Source of the DNA: CAYUYV01 sp964449455 | GTDB taxonomy: Bacteria; Pseudomonadota; Alphaproteobacteria; JAJFIK01 | Direction: 5' to 3' | DNA length: 15,894 nucleotides | Assembly: GCA_964449455.1 (NCBI GenBank) | Contig: CAYUYV010000120.1 | Span: 1 to 15,894, forward strand | Shown here: piece by piece, positions 1-8,396 of the stretch | Numbering within the stretch: position 1 is the stretch's first letter | Layout of the letters: every line of letters begins with the position of its first letter | Translations under genes and position numbers: made by a program | The notes under the pieces: generated by a model | What the model saw: only the letters and a program-made list of their open reading frames with translations | Databases searched by the model: none | What the model was told of the DNA's origin: nothing

Positions 1-53
1 GCAGACGGACGTGCCGGGACTTCTCATGCGGACTTCTGATCCACGACACTAGC
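1..53. repeat. Palindromic intergenic repeat, left copy (cut by window edge)
   Basis: The reverse complement of this segment matches 15565-15617 at 52 of 53 positions; the one difference is T at position 21. In the right copy the core is flanked by long self-complementary arms. Here one outer arm would lie before base 1, so this copy is cut by the window edge. Bases 29-44 form the remaining outer arm, and 8-12 with 19-23 form an inner stem that the T at 21 disrupts. It ends about 30 bases before the start codon of the CheB/CheR fusion. No transposase is linked to it. It is probably a dispersed palindromic element (REP- or MITE-like). Confidence 0.8.
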
Positions 54-82
54 GCTGATCCTCCATCACGAGAGCAAAAAGA

Positions 83-3000
83 ATGGCCGAGGCCCCGTTG
101 AAGTCCTCAGACAAGACAAAAGTCTCCACCGACGAGGCGGCACTCTCATCGCCGCTTGAGGCAGACCTTGGGGGCTCCCAGACAACGCAGGACCACACAA
201 CGCAGGGCCAGACAACGCAGGGCCAGGCGGCGCAGGGCCAGGCGGCGCAGGGCCAGGCGGCGCAGGGCCAGGCGGCGCAGGGCCAGGCGGCGCAGGTGAG
301 CGAATCGCAGACCGATGAGCAGGGTGCACCCGTCGCCCAGGATGGACCGCCGTCCCTTCTTGTTGCGATCGGCGCCTCAGCCGGCGGGTTGGAGGCCCTT
401 GAATGTCTGTTCGATCATTTGGCGTCGGCGGAGTCCGTGTCCTTTGTGGTGATCAGCCATCTGTCGCCGGACTTCAAAAGCGTTCTGGATGAATTGCTCA
501 GCAGGCATACGACCATGCCGGTCCGTGTCGTCGAAGAGGGCATGCCCGTACGGGCTGGCGAAGTCTATGTCATCCCGCCCGGCAAGGAGATGATTGTTGC
601 CGGAACGCGGCTGTTTCTCTCCGACCGAGAACTGGATGACCGGGCGCCCCAGCCGATTAATGTGTTCTTGCGCGCGCTGGCACGGGAATGGGGACGACGG
701 GCCGTGGCGGTGATTCTCTCCGGCTCGGGCAGCGACGGGGCGCAAGGCGCGGAGCAAATCAAGCAGGCCGGCGGCCATGTGATCGTTCAGGCGCCGGAGA
801 CAGCGGCGTTCGCGAGCATGCCCAAAGCTGTCCTGTCCAGCCGGCTGGCGGATCATGTGCTGCCCCCAAAGGACATCGGGCCGGTGTTATTGGCCCATGC
901 TCGGGTTTCGAGCAAAAGTCTTGGCACAGAGCCCCCCCATGAGAGCGCGGAAACGGTCCAGTACCGGCAGATCATGCAGCTTATCTATGGGGCCGAGGAT
1001 CTCGACTTCACCGGCTACAAGCTGACCACCTTCCGCAGACGGATCAGCCGGCGCATGAGTGCATGCAATTGTGCCTCCCTGGCCGACTATGTCGCGCTGC
1101 TCAGCCAGGAGCCCGGTGAAATCAAAAGCCTGTCCGACGATCTCTTGATCGGCGTCACGAATTTTTTCCGGGATCCTGAGGCCTATGAGACCCTGCGCAC
1201 GAAGGCGCTCGAAGCCATCCTGATCGGAAAGGCCCATCGACAGGAAACCGTCCGGATCTGGGTCGCCGGCTGCGCAACCGGTGAGGAGGCCTACAGCATT
1301 GCCATCCTTGTCTCGGAACTGCGCAAGGATCTGGGCCTTGATGTTCCCATACAGATTTTCGCAACAGACATCCGTCGGGACTTCCTGGATTTCGCTGGTC
1401 GCGGCACTTACCCCGCGACAGGGCTTAATGGAATGCCGGCGCGCATGCGTGAGGCCCATTTCCGCAAGCTCGACAACGATATGTTCCAGATCGATGCCAC
1501 GATTCGGAAGCTCGTGATCTTTGCCCCCCATGACCTGATGCGCGATCCCCCTTTCACCAAGGTGGACATGATCACGTGCCGAAATGTGCTGATTTACTTC
1601 AATGCGGATCTTCAGCAACGGATCCTGGCCCTGTTCAATTTCGCCCTCAGTCCGAACGGTGTCCTCTTCCTCGGACCGTCAGAAACACTGGGCGACCTTG
1701 AACAGTTCTTCGACACCCTGGACGGCCACTGGCGCATCTTCCGCAAAGCCCGGAACCGGGCCCTGCCCTTCTCGATGGCGTCCGACAACACAGGGTCGCA
1801 CCGTGTCCGCCTGCACGATACGAGTGTGACGAACGCCACCCGTCAGCGTGCCCATGCTCTGATGCCCGCCTATCTGGCGATGTTAAAGCGATATGGTCCG
1901 CCGAGCGCTCTTATTACCGCAGACCGCCAACTCGTCCATGCCATCGGCAAAGGCCGAAACTATCTTCGTCCCCCCGAAGGCGCGGTGAGCCTCGATATTC
2001 TGGAACTGGTGGATCCGGGATTGCGCGCGCCCCTTGCCACCGGCATCGAACGGTGCCGCAGGGAAGGCAAGGATATCGTGTTTCCCAATCTGGCCCTCAA
2101 GGATGCAAGCCCCGGCGATGAACATGTCCGCCTGAGCATCCAAGCCCTTGCGGACAAGCAGGGCGGCGAGGCCAGCCATTTCGTTGTCATCTTCGAGGAA
2201 CTGGAACCCCAGCGCGAAGATGTGCCCGACGCAGCCATCCAGCTTGAGATCACCGATGCTTCCCGCGAGCGGGTCGCCTCCCTTGAGGAAGATCTGAAAC
2301 GCACCCGCGAGAGTCTCCAGGCCTCCATTGAGGAAATCGAGACCTCGAACGAGGAATTGCAGTCCTCCAACGAAGAGCTGATGGCTTCCAATGAGGAGCT
2401 TCAGTCTACGAATGAAGAGCTGAGTTCGGTCAATCAGGAACTCCATTCGGTCAATGCGGAATATCTGCGTCAGAACGAAAAACTGACGATGCTCCACCAC
2501 GACATGGAGTCGCTGCTGCGGGCCGTGGATGTGGGCGTGATCTTCGTGGACCGGGACTTCGTTATCCGGCGCTTCACTTCAGGCGCAGGACGCCTTTTTG
2601 GACTGATTGCCGAGGATGTGGGGCGGCGCATCGGCGACCTGCGAACCCAGTTCCGAGAGTTTGACGCCACACAGATCATCGCGGAAACCCTTGAACAGGA
2701 TGAGATTCGCGAGAAGGAATATCAATTCGAGGACGGTTCCTGGTGGCTGCTGCGCTGCGCCGTCCACGACGCGGCCCATGACGGCGCCGGCGTCATTCTT
2801 GCCGCGTTCAATATCGACCGGGTCAAGAGTGCCGAGTTGCGGGCGCTCGACAATCAGCGCCGCTATGAACTGATCGGGACACTGGCCGGCGCCTTCACGG
2901 TGACCTGTGCCGGTGACGGCGCGATCACCGAAGCCCAGCCCGAATGGGAAGCCTTCACCGGACAGACCTTCAACGAAGCCAAGGGGCATGGCTGGCTCCA

Positions 3001-4747
3001 CGCTGTCCATCCGGCGGACCGGGAGAGCCTTGAGCGCATCTGGCGCAGCCCGAATGAGATTGACCAAGCCTGCGACCAGGGTGAGACCCGCAGTACGACC
3101 TATCGCCTGTGGCACGCCCAAAGCCAGTCCTGGCGCCATATCCAAAGCCGCGCCCGGAGAACCCGGGACAAGGAGGGTAAGACCGTTTCCTGGTACCGGG
3201 TCATCCTTGATGCGGAAGATATTGTCCAGGCTGAGATGCTGCGCCGGCAACGCGAGCGCATTCTTGAGGCGGTCATGGCCGCGCCGACCGATACGGTTTT
3301 TTACATCGGTACGGATGAAGTGATCCACTACGCCTCCGACAACCGCATATTGCCTATCGAAACCGGCGACACGGACGACACCAGAAACAAGCCGTCCAAG
3401 ATTGTCGGGTCCCACCTTCAGGACGTTCTTGGTCCGGATCAATATGCCGCCGTGCAAAGCCACATACAAGAAGCGCTGAGCGGCCAGAGAAACGAGACCC
3501 GCGTGACGGCCCGCAAGGGCGGCCTCACCCTGGACTATGTCTTCGTGCCCCATCTGGGAGACAGTGACGACGTCGTCGGCATCGCACTCGCCATCCGGGA
3601 TGTCGCCGCTGTGCGCCGCTTGATCGATGCGCAAAACACCCAGCTTGAAATGATGGGGCGCCTCATCGACCGGATCGATGATGAGGTTATCTTGTTCTCC
3701 ACTGCATCCCTCGAAATCACCTTCGTCAATCGGCGGGCACAGACCAATTTGCGCTATCCCGCCAATCAGCTTTCCGCCCGCAAGATTACCGATCTGCTTC
3801 CGGAATTCTCAGTCCAGAGACTAAGCGAGATCGTTCAAGGCGGCGAGGCCCAGCGCTTCTCGACCTTCATGCTGCGCTATGACGGCACGATCTATGATGT
3901 CCAGATTGCCTTCGGGACAGAGGTTCAGGCCGGGTCTGAGGACAAGGTGGGGATCATGATCGGACGGGATGTCACCGCCCAGGCCGCCGCGGCAGCCGAA
4001 TTGCGCGACCGGACGGCCGATCTGGCCACATCAAACCGGGATCTCGAACAATTCGCCTTGGCGATCTCCCATGACCTGAAGGCGCCTTTGCGCCACATCA
4101 CCTCCTTTGCGGCGCTGCTGCAGAAAAATATCGACGAGAAACTGGACGACTCCGATCGCGAGATCTTGACCCATGTGGTGGACAGCGCAGGACGCATGCG
4201 GACCATGATTGACAGTCTGCTCTCCTATTGCCGCATTCAGCGCCATGATCAGTTCACCGATGTCTCTCTTGCCGCCGCAACAAGACATGCAGTTCAGAAC
4301 CTCTCCGTCATGATCGAGGCCCAGGAGCCCGATTTGATTGGCCTTGATGATCTGCCGGACGTGGAGGGGGACGGTGCGCTCCTCACGATGCTGATGCAGA
4401 ACCTGATTGAAAACGCACTCAAATATCGGGGGGAGGAAAAACCTGTGATCCGCTTCGAGGCGGAGAAACGCCAGGCGGATTGGAGAATCTCCGTGAGCGA
4501 CAATGGCATCGGCATTGACACCGCCCACGGAGAGGACATCTTCCAGGTCTTCCGTCGGCTTCATCCGCGTGACGACAGCAACAGCACGGGCATCGGTCTC
4601 GCCGCTTGCCGGCGCATTGTGGAGATTCACCGGGGCAAGATCTGGCTGGACACGGAGTGTGGCCCAGGCGCCTGTTTCCGCTTCGACCTGCCCGCGCCCA
4701 CCAAACGTCGGGTCAAGGCGCCGGAGACCGCTTCGGCCAATCGATAA
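83..4747 (+). CDS. CheB-CheR-PAS-histidine kinase fusion protein
   Basis: Very large cytoplasmic signalling protein (1554 residues) with no predicted membrane segment. Order: low-complexity N-terminus with five-residue repeats (34-71); CheB methylesterase at about 91-272 with its Ser-His-Asp triad in place (S99 in GASAGG, H126 in SHL, D218 in GSGSDG); CheR methyltransferase at about 292-575 with the SAM-binding AGCATGEEAYS (395-405) and a CRNVLIYF motif; a Glu/Asn-rich coiled coil at about 728-802; four PAS-like modules at about 808-920, 924-1050, 1057-1175 and 1183-1305; HisKA with phospho-acceptor H1330 in SHDLKAPLRH; HATPase with N1444, DNGIGID from 1473 and GIGLAA from 1503. CheB and CheR normally remove and add methyl groups on chemoreceptor glutamates, and a receptor gene lies directly downstream. 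There is no receiver domain, so the phosphate acceptor must be encoded elsewhere. The ATG at 83 was chosen because it precedes every domain; its ribosome-binding site (GAGAG-like, about 70) is weak. Confidence 0.93.
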   Translation: MAEAPLKSSDKTKVSTDEAALSSPLEADLGGSQTTQDHTTQGQTTQGQAAQGQAAQGQAAQGQAAQGQAAQVSESQTDEQGAPVAQDGPPSLLVAIGASAGGLEALECLFDHLASAESVSFVVISHLSPDFKSVLDELLSRHTTMPVRVVEEGMPVRAGEVYVIPPGKEMIVAGTRLFLSDRELDDRAPQPINVFLRALAREWGRRAVAVILSGSGSDGAQGAEQIKQAGGHVIVQAPETAAFASMPKAVLSSRLADHVLPPKDIGPVLLAHARVSSKSLGTEPPHESAETVQYRQIMQLIYGAEDLDFTGYKLTTFRRRISRRMSACNCASLADYVALLSQEPGEIKSLSDDLLIGVTNFFRDPEAYETLRTKALEAILIGKAHRQETVRIWVAGCATGEEAYSIAILVSELRKDLGLDVPIQIFATDIRRDFLDFAGRGTYPATGLNGMPARMREAHFRKLDNDMFQIDATIRKLVIFAPHDLMRDPPFTKVDMITCRNVLIYFNADLQQRILALFNFALSPNGVLFLGPSETLGDLEQFFDTLDGHWRIFRKARNRALPFSMASDNTGSHRVRLHDTSVTNATRQRAHALMPAYLAMLKRYGPPSALITADRQLVHAIGKGRNYLRPPEGAVSLDILELVDPGLRAPLATGIERCRREGKDIVFPNLALKDASPGDEHVRLSIQALADKQGGEASHFVVIFEELEPQREDVPDAAIQLEITDASRERVASLEEDLKRTRESLQASIEEIETSNEELQSSNEELMASNEELQSTNEELSSVNQELHSVNAEYLRQNEKLTMLHHDMESLLRAVDVGVIFVDRDFVIRRFTSGAGRLFGLIAEDVGRRIGDLRTQFREFDATQIIAETLEQDEIREKEYQFEDGSWWLLRCAVHDAAHDGAGVILAAFNIDRVKSAELRALDNQRRYELIGTLAGAFTVTCAGDGAITEAQPEWEAFTGQTFNEAKGHGWLHAVHPADRESLERIWRSPNEIDQACDQGETRSTTYRLWHAQSQSWRHIQSRARRTRDKEGKTVSWYRVILDAEDIVQAEMLRRQRERILEAVMAAPTDTVFYIGTDEVIHYASDNRILPIETGDTDDTRNKPSKIVGSHLQDVLGPDQYAAVQSHIQEALSGQRNETRVTARKGGLTLDYVFVPHLGDSDDVVGIALAIRDVAAVRRLIDAQNTQLEMMGRLIDRIDDEVILFSTASLEITFVNRRAQTNLRYPANQLSARKITDLLPEFSVQRLSEIVQGGEAQRFSTFMLRYDGTIYDVQIAFGTEVQAGSEDKVGIMIGRDVTAQAAAAAELRDRTADLATSNRDLEQFALAISHDLKAPLRHITSFAALLQKNIDEKLDDSDREILTHVVDSAGRMRTMIDSLLSYCRIQRHDQFTDVSLAAATRHAVQNLSVMIEAQEPDLIGLDDLPDVEGDGALLTMLMQNLIENALKYRGEEKPVIRFEAEKRQADWRISVSDNGIGIDTAHGEDIFQVFRRLHPRDDSNSTGIGLAACRRIVEIHRGKIWLDTECGPGACFRFDLPAPTKRRVKAPETASANR
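182..295 (+). repeat. In-frame 15-bp tandem repeat in the fusion gene
   Basis: About 7.6 copies of a 15-base unit encode (T/A)(T/A)QGQ five times over. The first three units read TTQDH, TTQGQ, TTQGQ; the later ones are AAQGQ and are identical at DNA level, which points to recent slippage expansion. Because 15 is a multiple of three, gain or loss of units only changes the length of the linker before the CheB domain (residues 34-71) and keeps the frame. Confidence 0.95.
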
Positions 4748-4771
4748 CCTGTGGCAGGGATAGACGACTCA

Positions 4772-6355
4772 TCAAAACAGCTCGACTTCACCGCTTTTCT
4801 CGCAGCTCCGCTGGCCTTCCTCCCGGATGCCAGCAAGGAAACTCTCCGTTTCGCTCTGCAGCACCTGCACCGTGGCCTGGATCTGATCCGCAGCGCCCTG
4901 CAAGTCGCGTGTCGCAGAACGCGAGGCCTGGACCAGACTGGAAAACTCCGACACATCATTCAGAATCCCGTCTAATCGATCCGCAGAGACCTGAATAGAC
5001 TGGTCCACCTCCTCGGCGATACGGCCTTGTCGCAATGCCGCGTCGGCAATCTCTCGGGCCGCACCGGCTGTTGCTTCCACCATGCCACGCAGCGCATTCA
5101 TCGCAGTGCCACTGCCGCGGATCTGCTCAAGCATGATATTGATCTCACTACCGATTTGTTCGGTTGCACCGGCGGTCTGCTGTGCAAGGGACTTCACCTC
5201 GCGCGCAACAACTGCGAAGCCATGGCCAGCATCGCCTGCATGGGCGGCCTCAATACCGGCATTAAGAGCGAGCAGATTGGTCCGTTCCGTGATCTCAGAA
5301 ATCACCGTCACCACATCATTGATCTGGCGTGACGCCTCCTGAAGATTTTGAAAGCGCGACCCGGCCTCGCTCACCCCAGTGTTGAGCTCATTGATCCGGC
5401 CGACCACCTCATTGATGGCCTTGTTCATCTGCATGGCTGTGACCCGGATGGTGTCGCCGGCCTTTGAAACAGAGTCCACCGTGTCCCGGCTGGTATCAGC
5501 CTTTTGGCGGGCCGCATCCGCAGAGCCTCCGGCCACTTCTGCGTCGTCGGCAACCGTTTGGGCCGCGTCGGCAAGGCGATCTGAACTGTCCACTAGGGAT
5601 TTGGCGATACGCCCAATCTCAAGTTCGAACCGGTCGGCCAGGGATGTGAGCAGGGTTTGCTGCTGGCGTTGCACACCCTCCCGATAGGTGTCCTGCTCAT
5701 TCCGAAGACGGATATTTTCTCTGCTTTCCTGCTTGAATCGATAGGCCGCCCGCGCCAGCCGCCCGACATCGCCGCCGTCGTCGATATGAGGCACAAATGT
5801 GGACAGATCACCGTCAGCGAGCTTGTCGAGGGCATGGGTTACCGCAGCCAGGGGTCGTACGACCCGTTTTGTCAAGAACCAGTAGACTGCGGGTATGGCC
5901 AGGAGCAGAAACACAAAAACGCCCAGGAGGTGCAGTGCTTCTGCGCCACGATGGGTATGCTCCCGGGCTTGATGTTCGGCGAGAACGCTCGCAAGGCTTT
6001 CAGATACGCTCCGTGGGTCAACCAGCTCACCCTTGAGCCGCGACTGAGCAAGGCCGACCAGTGCCGTGCGGGCCGCAAATCGCTCACCCTGACTGTCGTG
6101 ATCTGGATTGTCGTGACCCGGATTGTTTTCGCTCAGGGTCTGGATCGCATTTGCAAGCTCCGACGAGAACGCTTCCCTGTCAGCGGCGGATGCCCTGTGA
6201 AACCCCGCAAGCGCTTGCGCGATGGTGACCTCCGCCTCATCAGCCTCATAGCGTGCCAGCTTCGATTGCCACTGAACAAGATCGGAAAGTCCGGACAGGA
6301 CGACCGCAATGGCAAAGACCGCGGCGCAGGCAAAGAATGTGGTCCGGATGCTCAT
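4772..6355 (-). CDS. Methyl-accepting chemotaxis protein (chemoreceptor)
   Basis: Transmembrane chemoreceptor of 527 residues. Helix one is at about 6-25, a periplasmic sensor region at about 26-140, and helix two at about 142-162. A HAMP linker follows at about 163-220 (RVVRPLAAVTHALDKLADGD), then a long helical signalling domain. The conserved hairpin tip is at 352-394 (ISEITERTNLLALNAGIEAA, then GFAVVAREVKSLA), where CheA and CheW bind. The sensor region is short, rich in His and Glu/Asp, and resembles no ligand domain I can name. There is no NWETF-type C-terminal tether, so methylation enzymes must find it without one. It is convergent with the CheB-CheR fusion across a 24-base gap, which suggests the fusion acts on this receptor; that is inference. 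The start at 6355 gives a classic N-terminal helix, but the ribosome-binding site is poor (GGAAGG about 16 bases upstream). Confidence 0.95.
   Translation of the reverse strand: MSIRTTFFACAAVFAIAVVLSGLSDLVQWQSKLARYEADEAEVTIAQALAGFHRASAADREAFSSELANAIQTLSENNPGHDNPDHDSQGERFAARTALVGLAQSRLKGELVDPRSVSESLASVLAEHQAREHTHRGAEALHLLGVFVFLLLAIPAVYWFLTKRVVRPLAAVTHALDKLADGDLSTFVPHIDDGGDVGRLARAAYRFKQESRENIRLRNEQDTYREGVQRQQQTLLTSLADRFELEIGRIAKSLVDSSDRLADAAQTVADDAEVAGGSADAARQKADTSRDTVDSVSKAGDTIRVTAMQMNKAINEVVGRINELNTGVSEAGSRFQNLQEASRQINDVVTVISEITERTNLLALNAGIEAAHAGDAGHGFAVVAREVKSLAQQTAGATEQIGSEINIMLEQIRGSGTAMNALRGMVEATAGAAREIADAALRQGRIAEEVDQSIQVSADRLDGILNDVSEFSSLVQASRSATRDLQGAADQIQATVQVLQSETESFLAGIREEGQRSCEKSGEVELF
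6094..6123 (-). repeat. 15-bp tandem duplication in the chemoreceptor sensor region
   Basis: Two adjacent 15-base units (6094-6108 and 6109-6123) differ at only two positions. In the receptor reading frame they encode the consecutive stretch NPGHDNPDHD, at about residues 78-87 of the periplasmic region. The frame is kept. The duplication adds a second histidine/aspartate cluster. Confidence 0.8.
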
Positions 6356-6439
6356 CGCGGTTTGGTGCCCTTCCGTGCGAGCCTGACGCCTGTGGGCGCG
6401 CTTCGCTCACCGTTATCCGGACAAGGGCTACTCAATCAC

Positions 6440-6458
6440 GCTTATCCTGGGGTTAAGC
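6440..6458. promoter_or_regulatory. Imperfect palindrome upstream of the chemoreceptor; CtrA-like half-sites
   Basis: GCTTATCC and GGTTAAGC form an imperfect inverted repeat with one T/T mismatch around a TGG centre. Read on the minus strand it contains TTAA-N7-ATAA, one base from the alphaproteobacterial CtrA consensus TTAA-N7-TTAA. It lies about 85-100 bases before the receptor start, a reasonable place for an operator or promoter element. One near-match in a GC-rich gap is weak evidence. Confidence 0.22.
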
Positions 6459-6593
6459 ATGCCAAGCCAATTGAGGAGCAGCCGCAGAGTTTTGGTCCCT
6501 GACTGCCCGCCCTCCCCCGGGAGAGGGCCTCGGCAGGGCCCGCGAGTGTGCTATTTTCCATACGGGTGGGGATTTGTGTGAAGGGGACAGCAC

Positions 6594-6881
6594 ATGCCGG
6601 GACGATCCAATCCCCTGGCCAGCCGTCTGGGCGGTCTCACCGCTCGTGAACTCTTGGCTGCGCGGCTGAGGGCCAAACGTGCCGTTGGCGACCATGCGCG
6701 GGGCCGAATGGCGGCAACGCTCGTTGAACAGATCGATACGGAGCTTGAGCGGCGGCGCGCGGCCAAGCTGGGCACCCGGCCGGCGCCTGATGCCCATGAA
6801 CGCTGGGAAAAGCTGCTCGACATCTCCGAAAGCCCGGCCGGCTCGGAAGAGCGGGACGACATGGAGGAAGGCCAGATCTAA
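6594..6881 (+). CDS. Small arginine-rich protein of unknown function
   Basis: A 95-residue soluble protein that I do not recognise. The N-terminal two-thirds (about 13-60) is rich in Ala, Arg and Leu and looks helical (LTARELLAARLRAKRAVGDH). The last 25 residues are acidic. No signal peptide, cysteine pair or helix-turn-helix motif stands out. A good ribosome-binding site, AAGGGGA at 6581-6587, sits six bases before the ATG and favours a real gene over the overlapping minus-strand reading frame. It reads toward enolase, with 47 bases between the stop codons, and stands alone on its strand. The charge pattern would fit a small nucleic-acid- or protein-binding factor, but nothing in the sequence proves this. 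Confidence 0.65.
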   Translation: MPGRSNPLASRLGGLTARELLAARLRAKRAVGDHARGRMAATLVEQIDTELERRRAAKLGTRPAPDAHERWEKLLDISESPAGSEERDDMEEGQI

Positions 6882-6928
6882 CCCCGGCCTTACGCTCCCC
6901 CGGCCTTAAGTTCCCATGGTCTCAGGAA

Positions 6929-8209
6929 TCAGCCGCGGCGCAGCACGCTCATGCCCGCATAAGCTGCAACGGCGCCCAACTCCTCCTCAATCCGGATCAG
7001 CTGGTTGTATTTGGCAAGCCGGTCAGACCGGGCGAGCGAGCCCGTCTTGATCTGTCCACAATTGGTGGCGACCGCCAGATCGGCGATCGTGGCATCCTCG
7101 GTTTCGCCGGACCGGTGGGACATGACGGCGGTGTAGCGGGCCCGGTGCGCCGTATCGACCGCTTCGAGCGTTTCGGTCAGCGTGCCGATCTGATTGACCT
7201 TCACCAGGATTGAGTTTCCGGCGCCCGACGCAATGCCCTGGCGCAGACGCTCCGGATTGGTCACGAACAGGTCGTCACCGACAAGCTGGACCCGGTCGCC
7301 GATGGCTGCCGTGAGCGCCGTCCAGCCCTGCCAGTCATCCTCGGCCATGCCGTCTTCGATGGACAGGATCGGGTAGCGATTCACAAGATCGGCCAGATAG
7401 GCGACCATGCCGGCGCTGTCGAGCACACGGTTCTCCCCGGCCAGGGAATATTTACCATCGGCAAAGAATTCCGTGGACGCCACATCGAGGGCCAGCACGA
7501 TGTCATCACCGGGCTTGTATCCGGCGGCCTCAATCGCGCCCATGATGAAGGTCAGCGCTTCGTCCGTGGACTGGAGCGAGGGGGCAAAACCACCCTCATC
7601 ACCCACATTGGTGTTGTGGCCGGCGTCTTTCAGCTTTTTCTTCAGGGCCTGGAAGACCTCGGCCCCCATGCGGATGGCATCGGCACCGGTCTCGGCACTG
7701 ACCGGCATGATCATGAATTCCTGAATGTCGATGGGATTGTCCGCATGGGCACCGCCATTGATGATGTTCATCAAAGGTACGGGAAGAACGCGGGCTGCAG
7801 GACCGCCCACATAGCGGTAAAGGGGCAGACCGGCGCTTTCGGCCGCCGCCTTGGCCACGGCGAGGGAGACGCCTAGGATCGCATTGGCGCCAAGGCGGCT
7901 TTTATTGGCGGTGCCGTCGAGCTCGATCATGGTGCGGTCGAGCAGTACTTGCTCTTCGGCATCCATGCCGCCGAGCGCGTCGAAAATCTCGCCATTAACC
8001 GCCTCAACGGCGCGCAGCACACCCTTGCCGCCAAAGCGGCTGGCGTCTCCGTCGCGCATTTCGACGGCCTCATGGGCCCCGGTCGAGGCGCCCGACGGTA
8101 CGCCTGCCCGCCCCATGGCGCCGTCTTCCAGGACGACATCGACTTCAACGGTGGGATTGCCCCGGCTGTCGAGGATTTCGCGGGCAGTAATGTCAACAAT
8201 GGCAGTCAT
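6929..8209 (-). CDS. eno: Enolase (phosphopyruvate hydratase)
   Basis: Glycolytic and gluconeogenic enzyme that interconverts 2-phosphoglycerate and phosphoenolpyruvate; cytoplasmic. The product is 426 residues, the usual bacterial length. Visible family features: N-terminal ITAREILDSRGNPTVEVDV; catalytic-loop GASTGAHEA; substrate His in GGAHADN (H154); E164 in QEFM; E205 in GDEGGFAP; magnesium ligands D242, E285 and D312; catalytic K337 in ILVKVNQIGTLTET; SHRSGETED at 364-372; and a normal AYAGMSVLRRG C-terminus. The open frame continues upstream to 8692, but MTAIVDITAR at 8209 matches the family start and has GGAGA seven bases upstream, so the longer version is rejected. It is divergent from the membrane protein at 8397. 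The ftsB and pdhA genes that often follow eno in Alphaproteobacteria are absent. Confidence 0.98.
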   Translation of the reverse strand: MTAIVDITAREILDSRGNPTVEVDVVLEDGAMGRAGVPSGASTGAHEAVEMRDGDASRFGGKGVLRAVEAVNGEIFDALGGMDAEEQVLLDRTMIELDGTANKSRLGANAILGVSLAVAKAAAESAGLPLYRYVGGPAARVLPVPLMNIINGGAHADNPIDIQEFMIMPVSAETGADAIRMGAEVFQALKKKLKDAGHNTNVGDEGGFAPSLQSTDEALTFIMGAIEAAGYKPGDDIVLALDVASTEFFADGKYSLAGENRVLDSAGMVAYLADLVNRYPILSIEDGMAEDDWQGWTALTAAIGDRVQLVGDDLFVTNPERLRQGIASGAGNSILVKVNQIGTLTETLEAVDTAHRARYTAVMSHRSGETEDATIADLAVATNCGQIKTGSLARSDRLAKYNQLIRIEEELGAVAAYAGMSVLRRG

Positions 8210-8261
8210 GGATGGGTCTCCAATGGGCGGGGCGGACGCGAAGGCCCGGCGGGATGCGTCC

Positions 8262-8290
8262 TCATACCAAGATGTTTCGCGCAGAACCAA
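8262..8290 (-). promoter_or_regulatory. Possible sigma-70-type promoter for enolase
   Basis: On the minus strand TTGGTT (8290-8285) and GTATGA (8267-8262) are separated by 17 bases, about 50 bases before the enolase start codon. Both boxes match the consensus only in part. A small GCCCC/GGGGC hairpin (8291-8304) lies just upstream of the -35 box. The 187-base gap also has to hold the promoter of the divergent membrane-protein gene, for which no convincing boxes were seen. Confidence 0.25.
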
Positions 8291-8396
8291 GCCCCTCATG
8301 GGGCCGGAAGGGGGCTTGTCACCGCACCGGCTGGTCCTGGAGCGACCCTCTCTGTAAAACCGGGGACCGAAACCACGTGAATAAGGATCGGATCCC

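Noticed and set aside
2579..3634. Long minus-strand open frame (351 codons) inside the CheB/CheR fusion gene
   Set aside because: It lies entirely opposite PAS-encoding sequence, has no recognisable domain, and long antisense frames are common in GC-rich genes.
5657..6502. Plus-strand open frame (281 codons) opposite the chemoreceptor
   Set aside because: The translation has no coherent fold or family, while the opposite strand encodes a clear receptor.
6505..6540. GCCCTC/GAGGGC inverted repeat upstream of the small gene
   Set aside because: This is low-complexity C/G-rich sequence where short palindromes arise by chance, with no promoter or T-run attached.
6882..6908. Direct repeat CCCCGGCCTTA between the small gene and enolase
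   Set aside because: It has two short GC-rich copies with a 16-base offset and no known role; a chance repeat is likely.
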